This document shows positions 52,357 to 62,451 of a stretch of DNA of 64,000 nt, piece by piece. Position 1 is the first letter of the stretch. The number at the start of each line of letters is the position of its first letter. The stretch is taken from contig NZ_JAURWA010000024.1 of assembly GCF_030655195.1 (NCBI RefSeq), positions 1-64,000 of the forward strand, read 5' to 3'. The notes under the pieces are model-generated. The model ran no database searches, was not told the origin of the DNA, and saw only the letters and a program-made list of their open reading frames with translations. This DNA comes from Patulibacter sp. (GTDB taxonomy: Bacteria; Actinomycetota; Thermoleophilia; Solirubrobacterales; Solirubrobacteraceae). Made by a program: the position numbers and the translations under genes.

Positions 52357-53577
52357 TCAGCGCGGCAGCAGCACGCGGACGCTCGTCCCTCGCCCCGGGG
52401 CGCTGCGGATCTGCAGCCGGCCGCCGACCGCCTGGATGCGCCGGTTCAGCGACCGCAGGCCGATGTGCCCCGTCTCCTCCGCGTGGAGGCGGTCCGCCCG
52501 GGTCATGCCGGTGCCGTCGTCGGTGACCTTGAGGGCGACGCCGTCGCCGGTGCCGCGCAGGTCGACGAGGACGATCGAGGGCGAGGCGTGCTTGGCGGCG
52601 TTGCCGACGAGCTCGGCGACCATCCCCACCAGCATCGGGTCCGAGCGCGCGCCGACCTCGTCGTCGACGACGACGCGGACCTCGAAGTCGCCGCGGGACT
52701 CCCACGCACCGGCGATCGACCGCAGCTGCTCCCGGACGACGGATCCGCCGTCCTGGTCCGGGAACACGTCGGTGGTGACCTCGCGCAGCGAGACGATGCT
52801 CTCGTCGAGCGTCGAGATGCCGATCTCCAGCGCGTCCGGGTCCCCGTCGAGGTGGTCGACCAGGTCCTGCCGGGCGCTGATGATGGTCTGGAGCGGGCCG
52901 TCGTGCAGCTGGACGGCGAGCCGCTCGCGCTCGTCCCGCTCGACCTGCCCGAGCTCCTGGGTGAGCGCCCGGCGGGCGGCGGCGAGACGCTCCGCGTAGG
53001 CGCGCGAGCCGTCCCGCAGCCGCAGCGCCACGTACGCGATCGCGCTGCTGGACAGGTAGATGCTCGCGAACGTCGCGAAGGACTCCCACGGCTGCTCGGC
53101 CCCGGCGCGCACGTCGTGCGCCCACACCGCGCCGAAGGCGACGCCGCCCAGGACGATCAGCAGCGCCGTGGTCGTGCGGTCCGTGATGACCGCCCACGCT
53201 GCGGGGGCGAGGCAGAGGATCCGCAGGACGGGGGACTCGGTCTCGCCGGAGGCGGCGACCGCAGCGACGATGAACGCCAGGTCGACCGTCCCGACCAGGC
53301 GGGCCTGGCGCAGCGACCAGCGGCGCAGGAGCAGGTGCGCCGTGCTGAGGGCGAACCACACCACGGACGCCGCGAAGACGGGGATCAGCCACGACGCGCG
53401 CTCGTCCGCGACGAGGACGAGGACGATCGTGGTGGCCGCGCCGGCGAGGCGGGCGAGCGTCGTGCCGACCGGGCTCGGGTCGCGCTCGGGCACGGGGGAG
53501 CTCGGGCGCTCCGCGACGACGTCGTCCTCCGCGGCGCCGGGGGTGGCCGCGGCGATCGGCGCGATCGGCTCGTGCAC
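52357..53577 (-). CDS. Sensor histidine kinase (HisKA_3 / NarX-DesK class)
   Basis: 406 aa. About five or six membrane helices between residues 40 and 185 form the sensor part. Dimerisation domain RLAVQLHDGPLQ has phospho-acceptor His225. The ATPase domain is intact: N box GNAAKHA (Asn326), DDGTGM (353-358), and GHIGLRSLNRRIQAVGGRL with G-rich SAPGRGTSVRV. GTG 53577 lies 7 nt after TAGGCT, with TTCCGG 17 bp further up as -35. Divergent from a NarL-type regulator, presumably its partner. Confidence 0.92.
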   Translation of the reverse strand: MHEPIAPIAAATPGAAEDDVVAERPSSPVPERDPSPVGTTLARLAGAATTIVLVLVADERASWLIPVFAASVVWFALSTAHLLLRRWSLRQARLVGTVDLAFIVAAVAASGETESPVLRILCLAPAAWAVITDRTTTALLIVLGGVAFGAVWAHDVRAGAEQPWESFATFASIYLSSSAIAYVALRLRDGSRAYAERLAAARRALTQELGQVERDERERLAVQLHDGPLQTIISARQDLVDHLDGDPDALEIGISTLDESIVSLREVTTDVFPDQDGGSVVREQLRSIAGAWESRGDFEVRVVVDDEVGARSDPMLVGMVAELVGNAAKHASPSIVLVDLRGTGDGVALKVTDDGTGMTRADRLHAEETGHIGLRSLNRRIQAVGGRLQIRSAPGRGTSVRVLLPR

Positions 53578-53584
53578 GCGACGC

Positions 53585-53613
53585 AGCCTACCGTCGGGAG
53601 AGTGCCGCCGGAA
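53585..53613 (-). promoter_or_regulatory. Promoter of the histidine kinase gene
   Basis: TTCCGG (53608-53613), 17-bp spacer, TAGGCT (53585-53590), minus strand; 7 nt to the GTG start, leaderless. The divergent regulator promoter lies within the same 61 bp. Confidence 0.5.
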
Positions 53614-53624
53614 GGCGTCCCGGG

Positions 53625-53630
53625 TACGCT
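53625..53630 (+). promoter_or_regulatory. -10 box of the response regulator gene
   Basis: TACGCT, 8 nt before ATG 53639; leaderless start inferred. Confidence 0.45.
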
Positions 53631-53638
53631 GATACCCG

Positions 53639-54283
53639 ATGCCGTCAGACACCCCGATCACCGTCGTCGTCGCAGACGACCATCCGGTCTTCCTCGACGG
53701 CGTGCTGGGTGCGCTGGACAGACGCCCCGACGTCGAGGTGGTGGCCTCGGCCGGCAACGGGGCCGAGGCCCTGGAGCTGGTGCGCGAGCACCGCCCGGCG
53801 GTCGCGCTGCTGGACCTGCGCCTCCCGCTGATGACCGGGGTCGAGGTGCTGCACGCGATCCGTCGGGACGACCTGCCCACACGCGTCCTCATCCTCTCCG
53901 GTGAGCTGGCGTCGGCCACCGTCTACGAGGCGGTCCAGGCCGGGGTCGACGGCTACCTGACGAAGGACGCCGACCGCCGGATGATCTGCGAGGCCATCGT
54001 CACCGTCGCCGGCGGCGGCACCGTCTTGGCCCCGGAGGCCCAGGCCGCCCTCACCCGCGAGGTCCGCGGCCGGGTCAACGACGACGTCCCGGTGCTCTCG
54101 CCGCGCGAGCGCGAGGTGCTGCGGATGATCGCCGAAGGACTCTCCGGCCCGGAGATCGCGGCCGAGCTGCAGATCGGCACCGCGACCGTCAAGACCCACA
54201 CGCAGAACGTGTACGACAAGCTCGGCGTCTCCGAGCGCGCGGCGGCCGTCGCCTCGGCGATGCGGCGCAACATGCTCGAGTAG
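53639..54283 (+). CDS. NarL/LuxR-family response regulator
   Basis: 214 aa. Receiver domain with acidic pocket VVADDHP, phospho-acceptor Asp59 (LLDLRLP) and conserved Lys109 (YLTKDAD). The C-terminal LuxR-type helix-turn-helix is LSPREREVLRMIAEGLSGPEIAAEL...TVKTHTQNVYDKLGV (residues 152-196). DNA-binding output of the neighbouring HisKA_3 kinase. The likely targets nearby are itself, the kinase, and the surface protein gene 217 bp downstream. Confidence 0.96.
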   Translation: MPSDTPITVVVADDHPVFLDGVLGALDRRPDVEVVASAGNGAEALELVREHRPAVALLDLRLPLMTGVEVLHAIRRDDLPTRVLILSGELASATVYEAVQAGVDGYLTKDADRRMICEAIVTVAGGGTVLAPEAQAALTREVRGRVNDDVPVLSPREREVLRMIAEGLSGPEIAAELQIGTATVKTHTQNVYDKLGVSERAAAVASAMRRNMLE

Positions 54284-54291
54284 CGCGCGGT

Positions 54292-54337
54292 CCGTGCCGG
54301 CGGGCCCGCGCGGGCTCTGTGGCCCCCGGCACGGTTT
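54292..54337 (+). terminator. Terminator after the response regulator gene
   Basis: CCGTGCCGG (54292-54300) pairs with CCGGCACGG (54326-54334), followed by TTT. An inner GGGCCC-type pairing extends the stem. It starts 9 nt after the stop codon. Confidence 0.65.
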
Positions 54338-54499
54338 CCGTCGATCGGTGGAGTGCTCATCCCCCCACGCCCGGTCCGGCGACCGGGCGTGACGCTCACC
54401 CCGAAGGCCATCCGCCCGGTCGATGGTGGCCGACGCGACGGACGAGGACCATGAGGGAGTGGTTCTCTCTGCCCCGACCCCGACGCCGGATCCGGCTCC

Positions 54500-55735
54500 A
54501 TGAAGCCCGGTGCGTTCCTCGCGTCCGGCGGCCGCACCGTCCTGGCGGCGCTCGCCCTGCTGGTCCTCGTGATGGTCGCGCTCGTCGGCGCCCGGGTCGC
54601 GGACCTCTCGTCGTCGGCGGCCGCCCGGACCGAGTCCTGCGCGCCGACTCAGGTCGCGGCGACCACCCCCGCGGTAGCGGCATCCGCCTCGGGCCCGACG
54701 GGCAGCGGCTACGGCGAGACCGGTGCCGGCGGCGTCCTGAGCGGCACGGGCGGCGGGTCCTCCGTCGACGACCGCGACCAGGGGCGCGGCACCGGCACGA
54801 CCCCGACCCCGGCAGCCCCGGCGTCGGACTGCGCCACGCCTTCCACGGTCGCCTGCAGCCCGACCGACCCGTCGGGCTCCGGCTCGGCCGGCGGCGCCGC
54901 GGCCGCCACCCCCGCCCGCGAGACGACTCCCGCGACGGGCAAGGACTCCGATCCCGCCTCCGGCGACCCCACGGGTCCGACCGGCAGCGGCTACGGCGAG
55001 ACCGGCGCCGGTGGCGTCCTCGGCGGCGCCTCGGACTCCGCCTCCACGAGCAGCGGCTCGGACCCGTCGACCGGCTCGTCCTCCGATCCGGCGTCCGGCG
55101 ACCCCACGGGTCCCACGGGCAGCGGCTACGGCGAGACCGGCGCCGGCGGCGTCCTCGGCGGCGCCACGGACCCCACCTCCCCGAGCAGCGGCTCCGACCC
55201 GGCCGGTGCGTCCTCCGGCGACCCGACGGGTCCGACCGGCAGCGGCTACGGCGAGACCGGCGCCGGCGGCGTCCTCGGCTCCGCCAAGGACGACGCGGGC
55301 ACCGACCCCGCCTCCTGCGGCACCGCGATCACCTCCGGTCCGGGTGCCGGGATCGGCGTCGGCCTCCAGGCCGGCCCCGCTCCTGACGACGCGACCGTCG
55401 CCTCCGGGACCTCCACCGGGGCCGACCGGGCGTCCCGTGGCTCGACGGACGCGAAGGACGCGTCGACGACCGGCGCCGCGGGCACGGGCGGCTCCGCCTC
55501 GGGCACCCGGTCGGGCCGCCCGACCTGGACGCCGAAGACGCGCGACGGCAGGTCCGAGCGTGCGAGCCGCGATGACGCGTCGCTGAACGTCGCCGGGTTC
55601 GACCCGGCCGCCGCGGCCGGGACGCAGCCGCCGTCGAGGACCCCGACGATCATCGCGGTCGGCGGCCTCATCTTCCTGCTGTTCGCCGTCGCCGCGGTCC
55701 TGCGACGCGGTCGCGTCGGCGGCCGCAACTGGTAG
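54500..55735 (+). CDS. Wall-spanning surface protein with four GPTGSGYGETGAGGVL repeats
   Basis: 411 aa. A hydrophobic N-terminus (residues 12-32) acts as signal or anchor. A Gly/Ser/Thr/Ala/Pro/Asp-rich disordered region has four copies of GSGYGETGAGGVL at residues 68-80, 162-174, 207-219 and 247-259, three of them preceded by DPTGPT. A C-terminal membrane helix (TIIAVGGLIFLLFAVAAVL) ends in RRGRVGGRNW. The layout resembles LPXTG-type proteins, but there is no sortase motif. There are five Cys in total: four between the first hydrophobic segment and the second repeat, one after the fourth. No family recognised. CGATGGTG at 54421-54428 is upstream. A weak start context leaves a small doubt about the exact ATG. 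Confidence 0.75.
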   Translation: MKPGAFLASGGRTVLAALALLVLVMVALVGARVADLSSSAAARTESCAPTQVAATTPAVAASASGPTGSGYGETGAGGVLSGTGGGSSVDDRDQGRGTGTTPTPAAPASDCATPSTVACSPTDPSGSGSAGGAAAATPARETTPATGKDSDPASGDPTGPTGSGYGETGAGGVLGGASDSASTSSGSDPSTGSSSDPASGDPTGPTGSGYGETGAGGVLGGATDPTSPSSGSDPAGASSGDPTGPTGSGYGETGAGGVLGSAKDDAGTDPASCGTAITSGPGAGIGVGLQAGPAPDDATVASGTSTGADRASRGSTDAKDASTTGAAGTGGSASGTRSGRPTWTPKTRDGRSERASRDDASLNVAGFDPAAAAGTQPPSRTPTIIAVGGLIFLLFAVAAVLRRGRVGGRNW

Positions 55736-55748
55736 ACCGGCCCCCGTT

Positions 55749-55773
55749 CGTCGGCGAGCCCCGCTCGCCGACG
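55749..55773 (+). terminator. Bidirectional terminator
   Basis: CGTCGGCGAG-CCCCG-CTCGCCGACG, perfect 10-bp stem, in the 57 bp between two convergent genes. Confidence 0.65.
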
Positions 55774-55792
55774 GACGGGCGGGTTCGGACGC

Positions 55793-57208
55793 CTACGGGC
55801 GGCTGCGCCGACGCAGGGGCGGCCAGCTCGGGACGACCGACGACGGCGTCGACGTCCCGAAGACGTAATCGATCAGCGCGGCGTGGTCGATGATCCCGAG
55901 CTCGTCGCGGACGACGGCCTCGACCTCCTCGCGCGACCGGCCCTCCGCCGCCATCGAGAGCGCGGTCAGGCGCGCGCTGTCGAGCTTGGCGGGCGGGTCG
56001 ACGTGCGTCTCCTCGACGGAGCCACCCGGGGACGGACGGTCACCGGGGGACGGGACGTCGCTGCCCGACGCGGGCGTGTGGTCGTCGGTCGACGGCGTCC
56101 CCTCGCGCCCGGGGGACGACGCGTCCCGGCCGGGTGATGCCGCGGTGTCGGCGAGCACGGGCGCCGAGGCCTGCGGCTCCGCCGGTCGCGGATCAGGTGC
56201 GGCGGCGATCGCACCGGGCCGCGAGGGCTCGACCTCGTGCGGTCCGCTCGCGTGCTCGTCCCGGACGTGGTCCTCCACGATCCGGAGGGCCGCGGGGGTC
56301 GACGGGCGAGGGGCGTCAAGGGCGCGCGGCTCGTCGGAGTCCTCCCGGTCGTGGGCACGACGGGCGGCCGACCGCGGTGCGGGCTCGCGCCACGCGGACC
56401 AGCGCGGCCGGCGGACCCGGCGCGACGCCTCGGGCTCCTGCTCGACGAACGTCCCGGTGTCGGCCGACGCGGTCGGCTCGCCGGGCCCGGAGTCGTAGAC
56501 GGTCTCCCACTCGTCGGCGACCGGGACGTCGGCGTCGACGACGGGCCGCACGGACGCCGACCCCTCGGGATCGGTCGCGGGGGCGGCGTCGCGCGCGGGC
56601 GCCGCGGCGGACGAGGGTGCGGGATCGGGCGCGATCTCCCGCGCGGGCGCGGGCGACGCGTCGGGCCGGGAGGTGACGACGGCCTCCTCGGCGGGTGCGC
56701 CACGGCCGGACGGCTGGTCCCCGGCGTCCGGCCTCGACGTCGGAGCGTCGGCGGCCGCGGTCGCGGAGGGTCGCGTGGGGGGGAGCGGCCGGAGGCTCGA
56801 CAGCCGCACCGCGTGCTCCTGCACGTCGGCGGCCGACGCCAGCAGACCGGAGGTCAGGGTCTCGAGCTCGGCGGCCCGGTCGTCGAGCTCCGCGCGGCGA
56901 CGCTCGAGCGTCGCGCCGAGGGCGTCGAGCTCGGCGCGCCGGGCGTCCAGACGGCGGGAGCGGTCGTCGAAGGCGTCCGTCCGGGCGTCGAGGTCGCGTG
57001 CGCGGTCGTCGATCTGCTCGGCCCACGCCTGGAGCTCCGTGCGACGGGCATCGAGCTCCGCCGTGCGGGCCTCGAGGCTCCCCGCGGCCCGCGCCTCGGC
57101 GGCCGAGATGATCTGCGCCACCTCGCGCTGCGCCGCCGCGAGGACGTCCTCGATCCGCGAGGTCGCGGGAAGCGGGTCACCGGGGGTGGGGTCGGGCGGG
57201 GTGGTCAT
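55793..57208 (-). CDS. DivIVA-like coiled-coil protein with conserved C-terminal helical module
   Basis: 471 aa. Residues 18-130 are a strong coiled coil (AQREVAQIISAAEARAAGSL, then many A-x-L-D-x-R heptads). About 290 residues of Pro/Ala/Asp/Arg-rich disordered sequence follow, then a compact C-terminal module LDSARLTALSMAAEGRSREEVEAVV...LIDYVFG. Similar endings occur in actinobacterial polar coiled-coil proteins, so a scaffold role at the pole or septum is plausible. ATG 57208 starts 3 nt after the stop of the kinase gene; same operon. Confidence 0.72.
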   Translation of the reverse strand: MTTPPDPTPGDPLPATSRIEDVLAAAQREVAQIISAAEARAAGSLEARTAELDARRTELQAWAEQIDDRARDLDARTDAFDDRSRRLDARRAELDALGATLERRRAELDDRAAELETLTSGLLASAADVQEHAVRLSSLRPLPPTRPSATAAADAPTSRPDAGDQPSGRGAPAEEAVVTSRPDASPAPAREIAPDPAPSSAAAPARDAAPATDPEGSASVRPVVDADVPVADEWETVYDSGPGEPTASADTGTFVEQEPEASRRVRRPRWSAWREPAPRSAARRAHDREDSDEPRALDAPRPSTPAALRIVEDHVRDEHASGPHEVEPSRPGAIAAAPDPRPAEPQASAPVLADTAASPGRDASSPGREGTPSTDDHTPASGSDVPSPGDRPSPGGSVEETHVDPPAKLDSARLTALSMAAEGRSREEVEAVVRDELGIIDHAALIDYVFGTSTPSSVVPSWPPLRRRSRP

Positions 57209-57211
57209 GGA

Positions 57212-58501
57212 TCAGCCGAGCTTCGGGGTGGGACCGGACATCGCGCCGGGGGACCAGGGGAGCGCGGGGTCGAGGAGGGGAGAGGCGGGGGCTACGGGTA
57301 CCCGGATCGTGACGATGCGCTCACCCTGGGCGCCGTGCTCGACATCTAGGCCACCGTCCATCGCACGGATCCGGGCCGTCAGCTGGGTGAGCGTCCTCGT
57401 GGCGTCGGCGGACGGGTCGAGGCCGAGCGTGAAGCGCCGGTCGTCGTGGCGGAGCACCAGGACGACCTCGTCGTCCTCCAGGTCGGCGTCGATCCGGACG
57501 CGTGCCGCGGCGCTCGAGACCTCGGCGTCGCGGACCAGGTCGCGCGTGGCCGCGAGCAGGACGGGGTGCGCGGTCCTGCCCAGCCGGCGGGTCGTGGCGA
57601 CCTCGACGGCGGCGCCCCGGGAGCGGTCGCCTGCGACGGCGAGCGCGCTCAGCCCCTCGGCCAGCGGCTGCTCGTCGTCGCCGTCGTCGCGCAACGCCGC
57701 GATCGTCTCCCGCAGGCGATGGGTGGCGGCCTCGAGACCGGACCGGGCGTCGGGGAGCAGGTCCAGGTCGCCGTTCATGGCATCCGAGATGTCGTGCCGG
57801 GTGGAGAGGAGCAGCTGCAGGACGTCGTCGTGGAGGAGGTCCGCGACGCGGGAGCGCTCGGTGCTGCCGGCCCGGAGCGCCTGATGGAGCATGTCGTGCA
57901 CGGACTCCGAAAGCCGGGTGATCCGCTCCGCCCGGCGGTCGCGCTCGACCGCGATCAGGCTCGCGACGAGCCCGGACCACGTGATCGCGAGGGCCAGCAG
58001 GATCAGCGAGCTCTCGTCCAGCCCGGGGCCGTCGAACAGCGGGCCGGTCGCCCAGACCACGACGCACGCCACGACGGAGACCGCGGCGAGCCCGACGACG
58101 GTGGCGGCGGGCAGGGTCAGGCCGTAGCCGATGGGGATGGCGCAGAGCACCAGGAGGACGGCCACGCGCGGCTCGGCGACCGCGACCGCCACCGCGCACA
58201 GCGCGATGATGTCGGCGACCGCCCGCACGACGTCGGAGCGACGACTGACGGCACCGAGGGTGGCGCGGGGCCAGGCGATCGCGGTGCTCGCCACGACGTA
58301 CAGCCCCGCGAGCAGCGGTACGACGGTCGCCGCGCGCGAGCTGTTCTCGTCTACGTTGACGAGGAGCAGCGCCCCGACCGCGATGGCGGCGAGGATGCGG
58401 AAGACGGCCCGGGCCTGGGTGCTGACGCGGCGCAGCGCGTGCGGGATCGGCCCCGTCGCGAGCTCCCCCTCGTGCACCGCGTTGAGGCCGGGCCAGGACA
58501 T
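57212..58501 (-). CDS. Histidine kinase-like membrane protein with degenerate ATPase domain
   Basis: 429 aa. About six membrane helices (residues 33-190), then a HisKA_3-like helix VADLLHDDVLQLLLSTRHD with His224. The following domain should be a HATPase, but the usual N box (N..KH) and the DxGxG motif are not found. The region reads VLVLRHDDRRFTLGLDPSADATRTL then MDGGLDVEHGAQGERIVTIRV, keeping only the last strand pattern. It may be a non-catalytic or phosphatase-type sensor. TGATG overlap with the receiver gene; followed by the coiled-coil gene. Confidence 0.8.
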   Translation of the reverse strand: MSWPGLNAVHEGELATGPIPHALRRVSTQARAVFRILAAIAVGALLLVNVDENSSRAATVVPLLAGLYVVASTAIAWPRATLGAVSRRSDVVRAVADIIALCAVAVAVAEPRVAVLLVLCAIPIGYGLTLPAATVVGLAAVSVVACVVVWATGPLFDGPGLDESSLILLALAITWSGLVASLIAVERDRRAERITRLSESVHDMLHQALRAGSTERSRVADLLHDDVLQLLLSTRHDISDAMNGDLDLLPDARSGLEAATHRLRETIAALRDDGDDEQPLAEGLSALAVAGDRSRGAAVEVATTRRLGRTAHPVLLAATRDLVRDAEVSSAAARVRIDADLEDDEVVLVLRHDDRRFTLGLDPSADATRTLTQLTARIRAMDGGLDVEHGAQGERIVTIRVPVAPASPLLDPALPWSPGAMSGPTPKLG

Positions 58502-58941
58502 CAGGCGGGTCCGGTCCGCCTCGCGATCGACAGGACGGCCTCGCAGATCTCGCGGCGGGAGTCGTTCTTGTCGAGACAGTCGACGGCGCCGGCGGCGCGT
58601 GCGTCCTCGGACAGGCAGCGGTCGTGGCGCGCGCTGAGCAGGACCACCCTGGTCTCGCTCAGCGACGGGTCGGCGGTGACGCCGCGGGCGACCTCGAGGC
58701 CGTCGACGAGCGGCATCCGCGCGTCGGCGAGGACCATGCGCGGCCGCAGCTCGCGGATCGCCTCGAGGGCGAGGGCGCCGTTGACGACGTCGCCGACCAC
58801 GACCATGTCCGGGAACCGGCCCAGGGCGCGGACCATCCCACTGCGGAACCGATCGTTGTCGTCGGCGACGAGGACGGTCACCCGCTCGTCGCGGTCCGTC
58901 TCGATCTCCTGGCGCCCGTCGGGGGCGTGGCCGTCCATCAT
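58501..58941 (-). CDS. Single-domain response regulator (receiver only)
   Basis: 146 aa. Receiver domain with VADDND acidic pair, phospho-acceptor Asp73 (VLADARMP) and Lys125 (DCLDKNDS). No output domain follows. About 20 polar residues precede it. Two adjacent ATGs (58941, 58938) are possible; GGGGAG lies just upstream and favours the second by spacing. First gene of a three-gene operon with the degenerate kinase and coiled-coil protein, so signal output may be by protein-protein contact rather than DNA binding. Confidence 0.88.
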   Translation of the reverse strand: MMDGHAPDGRQEIETDRDERVTVLVADDNDRFRSGMVRALGRFPDMVVVGDVVNGALALEAIRELRPRMVLADARMPLVDGLEVARGVTADPSLSETRVVLLSARHDRCLSEDARAAGAVDCLDKNDSRREICEAVLSIARRTGPA

Positions 58942-59149
58942 TCTCCCCACACGCTCGTCCACAGGATCATAGGCTCGGCGGCTCTCCGAGAGGTAGGCAT
59001 AGCCGAAGTACCCATCAACTGATGCAACGATCAGCACCGCCGATCGGATGCGGCTACAGTGTTCACCGCCCTCAACCGGTCGACGCCGTCGACGGCCCCG
59101 ACGGTGGACCCCCGCAGGGGTCGCGCGGCGCCTCTCGGGGGGACCCGGA

Positions 59150-59743
59150 TCAGCCCATCGGGGGCAGGAACCGGCCCGTCCGCCGGGCCCAGGCCTCGTA
59201 CGCCGGACCGTGGACCGTGCGCAGGTGGGGCTCCTCGACCTGGATGGCCTGCAGCCGCACCCCGATCAGCAGCAGGACCACGCCGGCGGCACCGGGGTAG
59301 GTCGGATCGATCATCGCGACGCCCAGCGCGACGACGACCATGCCCGTGTAGATCGGGTGGCGCATGCGCCCGAAGGGCCCGGTGGTGACCAGCTCGGTGC
59401 GCTCGCCCTCGTCCTGGCCCATCCGCCAGTGCTCGCGCATCGTGGCCTGCGCCCACGCGGCCCACGCGAGGCCGGCGGCGAGCAGCAGGAACCCCGCGGC
59501 GTGGGTGATGAACGCGTCGCCGGGCGTCCAGGCCCAGTCGAGGCCGACCAGGTGGCCGGCCGGGCCCAGGCCCACCAGGACGGTGCCGACGGCCAGGAGG
59601 GCCGCGGCGCGGCGTGGCGCTCCCGGGGCGGAGCGACGGAGCACCACCCCGGTCCGCCCGGTCCGCCGGCGGTGCGCCAGCACGCGGGCCGGCAGGAGGA
59701 CGACCAGGGCGACGACGGCCCCGATGAGCGCGGCTGCGGACAC
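59150..59743 (-). CDS. Isoprenylcysteine carboxyl-methyltransferase-family membrane protein
   Basis: 197 aa, about five membrane helices. ICMT/phospholipid-methyltransferase-like C-terminal half: ELVTTGPFGRMRHPIYTGM (conserved RHPxY) and VEEPHLRTVHGPAYEAWARRTGRFLP (EE...YxxWxxRTxRFxP). It uses AdoMet at the membrane; the bacterial substrate is generally unknown. GTG 59743 starts at the first helix. The 208 bp between this gene's stop and the receiver gene start (58942-59149) holds TTGATG and TACCTC promoter-like elements for the latter. Confidence 0.88.
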   Translation of the reverse strand: MSAAALIGAVVALVVLLPARVLAHRRRTGRTGVVLRRSAPGAPRRAAALLAVGTVLVGLGPAGHLVGLDWAWTPGDAFITHAAGFLLLAAGLAWAAWAQATMREHWRMGQDEGERTELVTTGPFGRMRHPIYTGMVVVALGVAMIDPTYPGAAGVVLLLIGVRLQAIQVEEPHLRTVHGPAYEAWARRTGRFLPPMG

Positions 59744-59855
59744 GGAGGCGGAAGCGTCGCACGCCGGGCGGCGGGGCGCCCGGGGGTTCCACCGTCGGGC
59801 GGGAGCGGAGGGCCGAAGAACAGCGGCGCGGCGGGACGCGCCCGCCGCCCGGACC

Positions 59856-61838
<1,983 letters not shown>

Positions 61839-62451
61839 CTCGGGTGGGGTCCTCTGTCGAGATCGGGGGCGCCCCACGGGCGACCCGGGGGTCGTTCGAA
61901 CCTACAAGAGTGCCCCGCGGCACAGTCCGTGTCGGGCGGAGACGGGGCGACGTGGCGCCCCGGCGCTGCACGGGCGTCGCGTCGGGGCGGAGATCGTGGC
62001 GCGAGGTCTCGGTGTACCGGCCGGTGCGCCATCCGGCGCGGGATCGCGGGCCGGACCCGCGATACGAAACCGATGCGCCCGCGAGACCCGACCGTTCCCC
62101 GGCCGCGAGAAGGTACATCCATCGGACGGGGCGTTGGGGGACAACCCGGCCGACAGACCGGCCTCGTGCACCTCGGTGCACGGGGCCGGTCGCCGTTCTG
62201 GCCTCGTACATGCGTTGAGGCGCCTTGAGGTGGTACATATGTGCACCAAAGGGAACAACGGCGTTCATCGGTAGGCGGGAACCCGCGTTAGCCGTCCAGA
62301 CGGTGATCGATGGCACAGGAGTCGTCCGCCTGTACACGGACCGGGTGCCGGTATCACCGTTCCGCCGACCTGGGGCGCGTATACGCTCGTCACACATCGG
62401 GACCCGGCTGGGTCGCGTGTGTGTCCAGACCCTCCAGAAGAAAGGCTTCGC
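61839..62451 (+). other. 613-bp divergent intergenic region with two strong hairpins
   Basis: Between acsA (minus) and the collagen-like gene (plus). It holds an 8-bp hairpin at 62043-62063, a 14-bp hairpin at 62158-62189, the near-palindrome GGTACATATGTGCACC (62231-62246), and TATACG/TACGCT (62380-62387) as a likely -10 for the collagen-like gene. I see no convincing ORF. Confidence 0.5.
62158..62189 (+). other. 14-bp intergenic hairpin
   Basis: CCGGCCTCGTGCAC-CTCG-GTGCACGGGGCCGG, 14-bp stem with one T-G pair and a CTCG loop. It is not near the end of any annotated gene. Candidate terminator of an unrecognised transcript, or part of a structured RNA. Confidence 0.5.

Noticed and set aside
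48464-53392. A 1642-codon open frame on the minus strand
   Set aside because: It covers genes with clear motifs on the other strand or frame, and has no domain-like sequence of its own.
62070-62228. Small plus-strand ORF in the acsA/collagen-like intergenic region
   Set aside because: No promoter or ribosome-binding site fits, the composition is that of random GC-rich sequence, and it spans the 14-bp hairpin.
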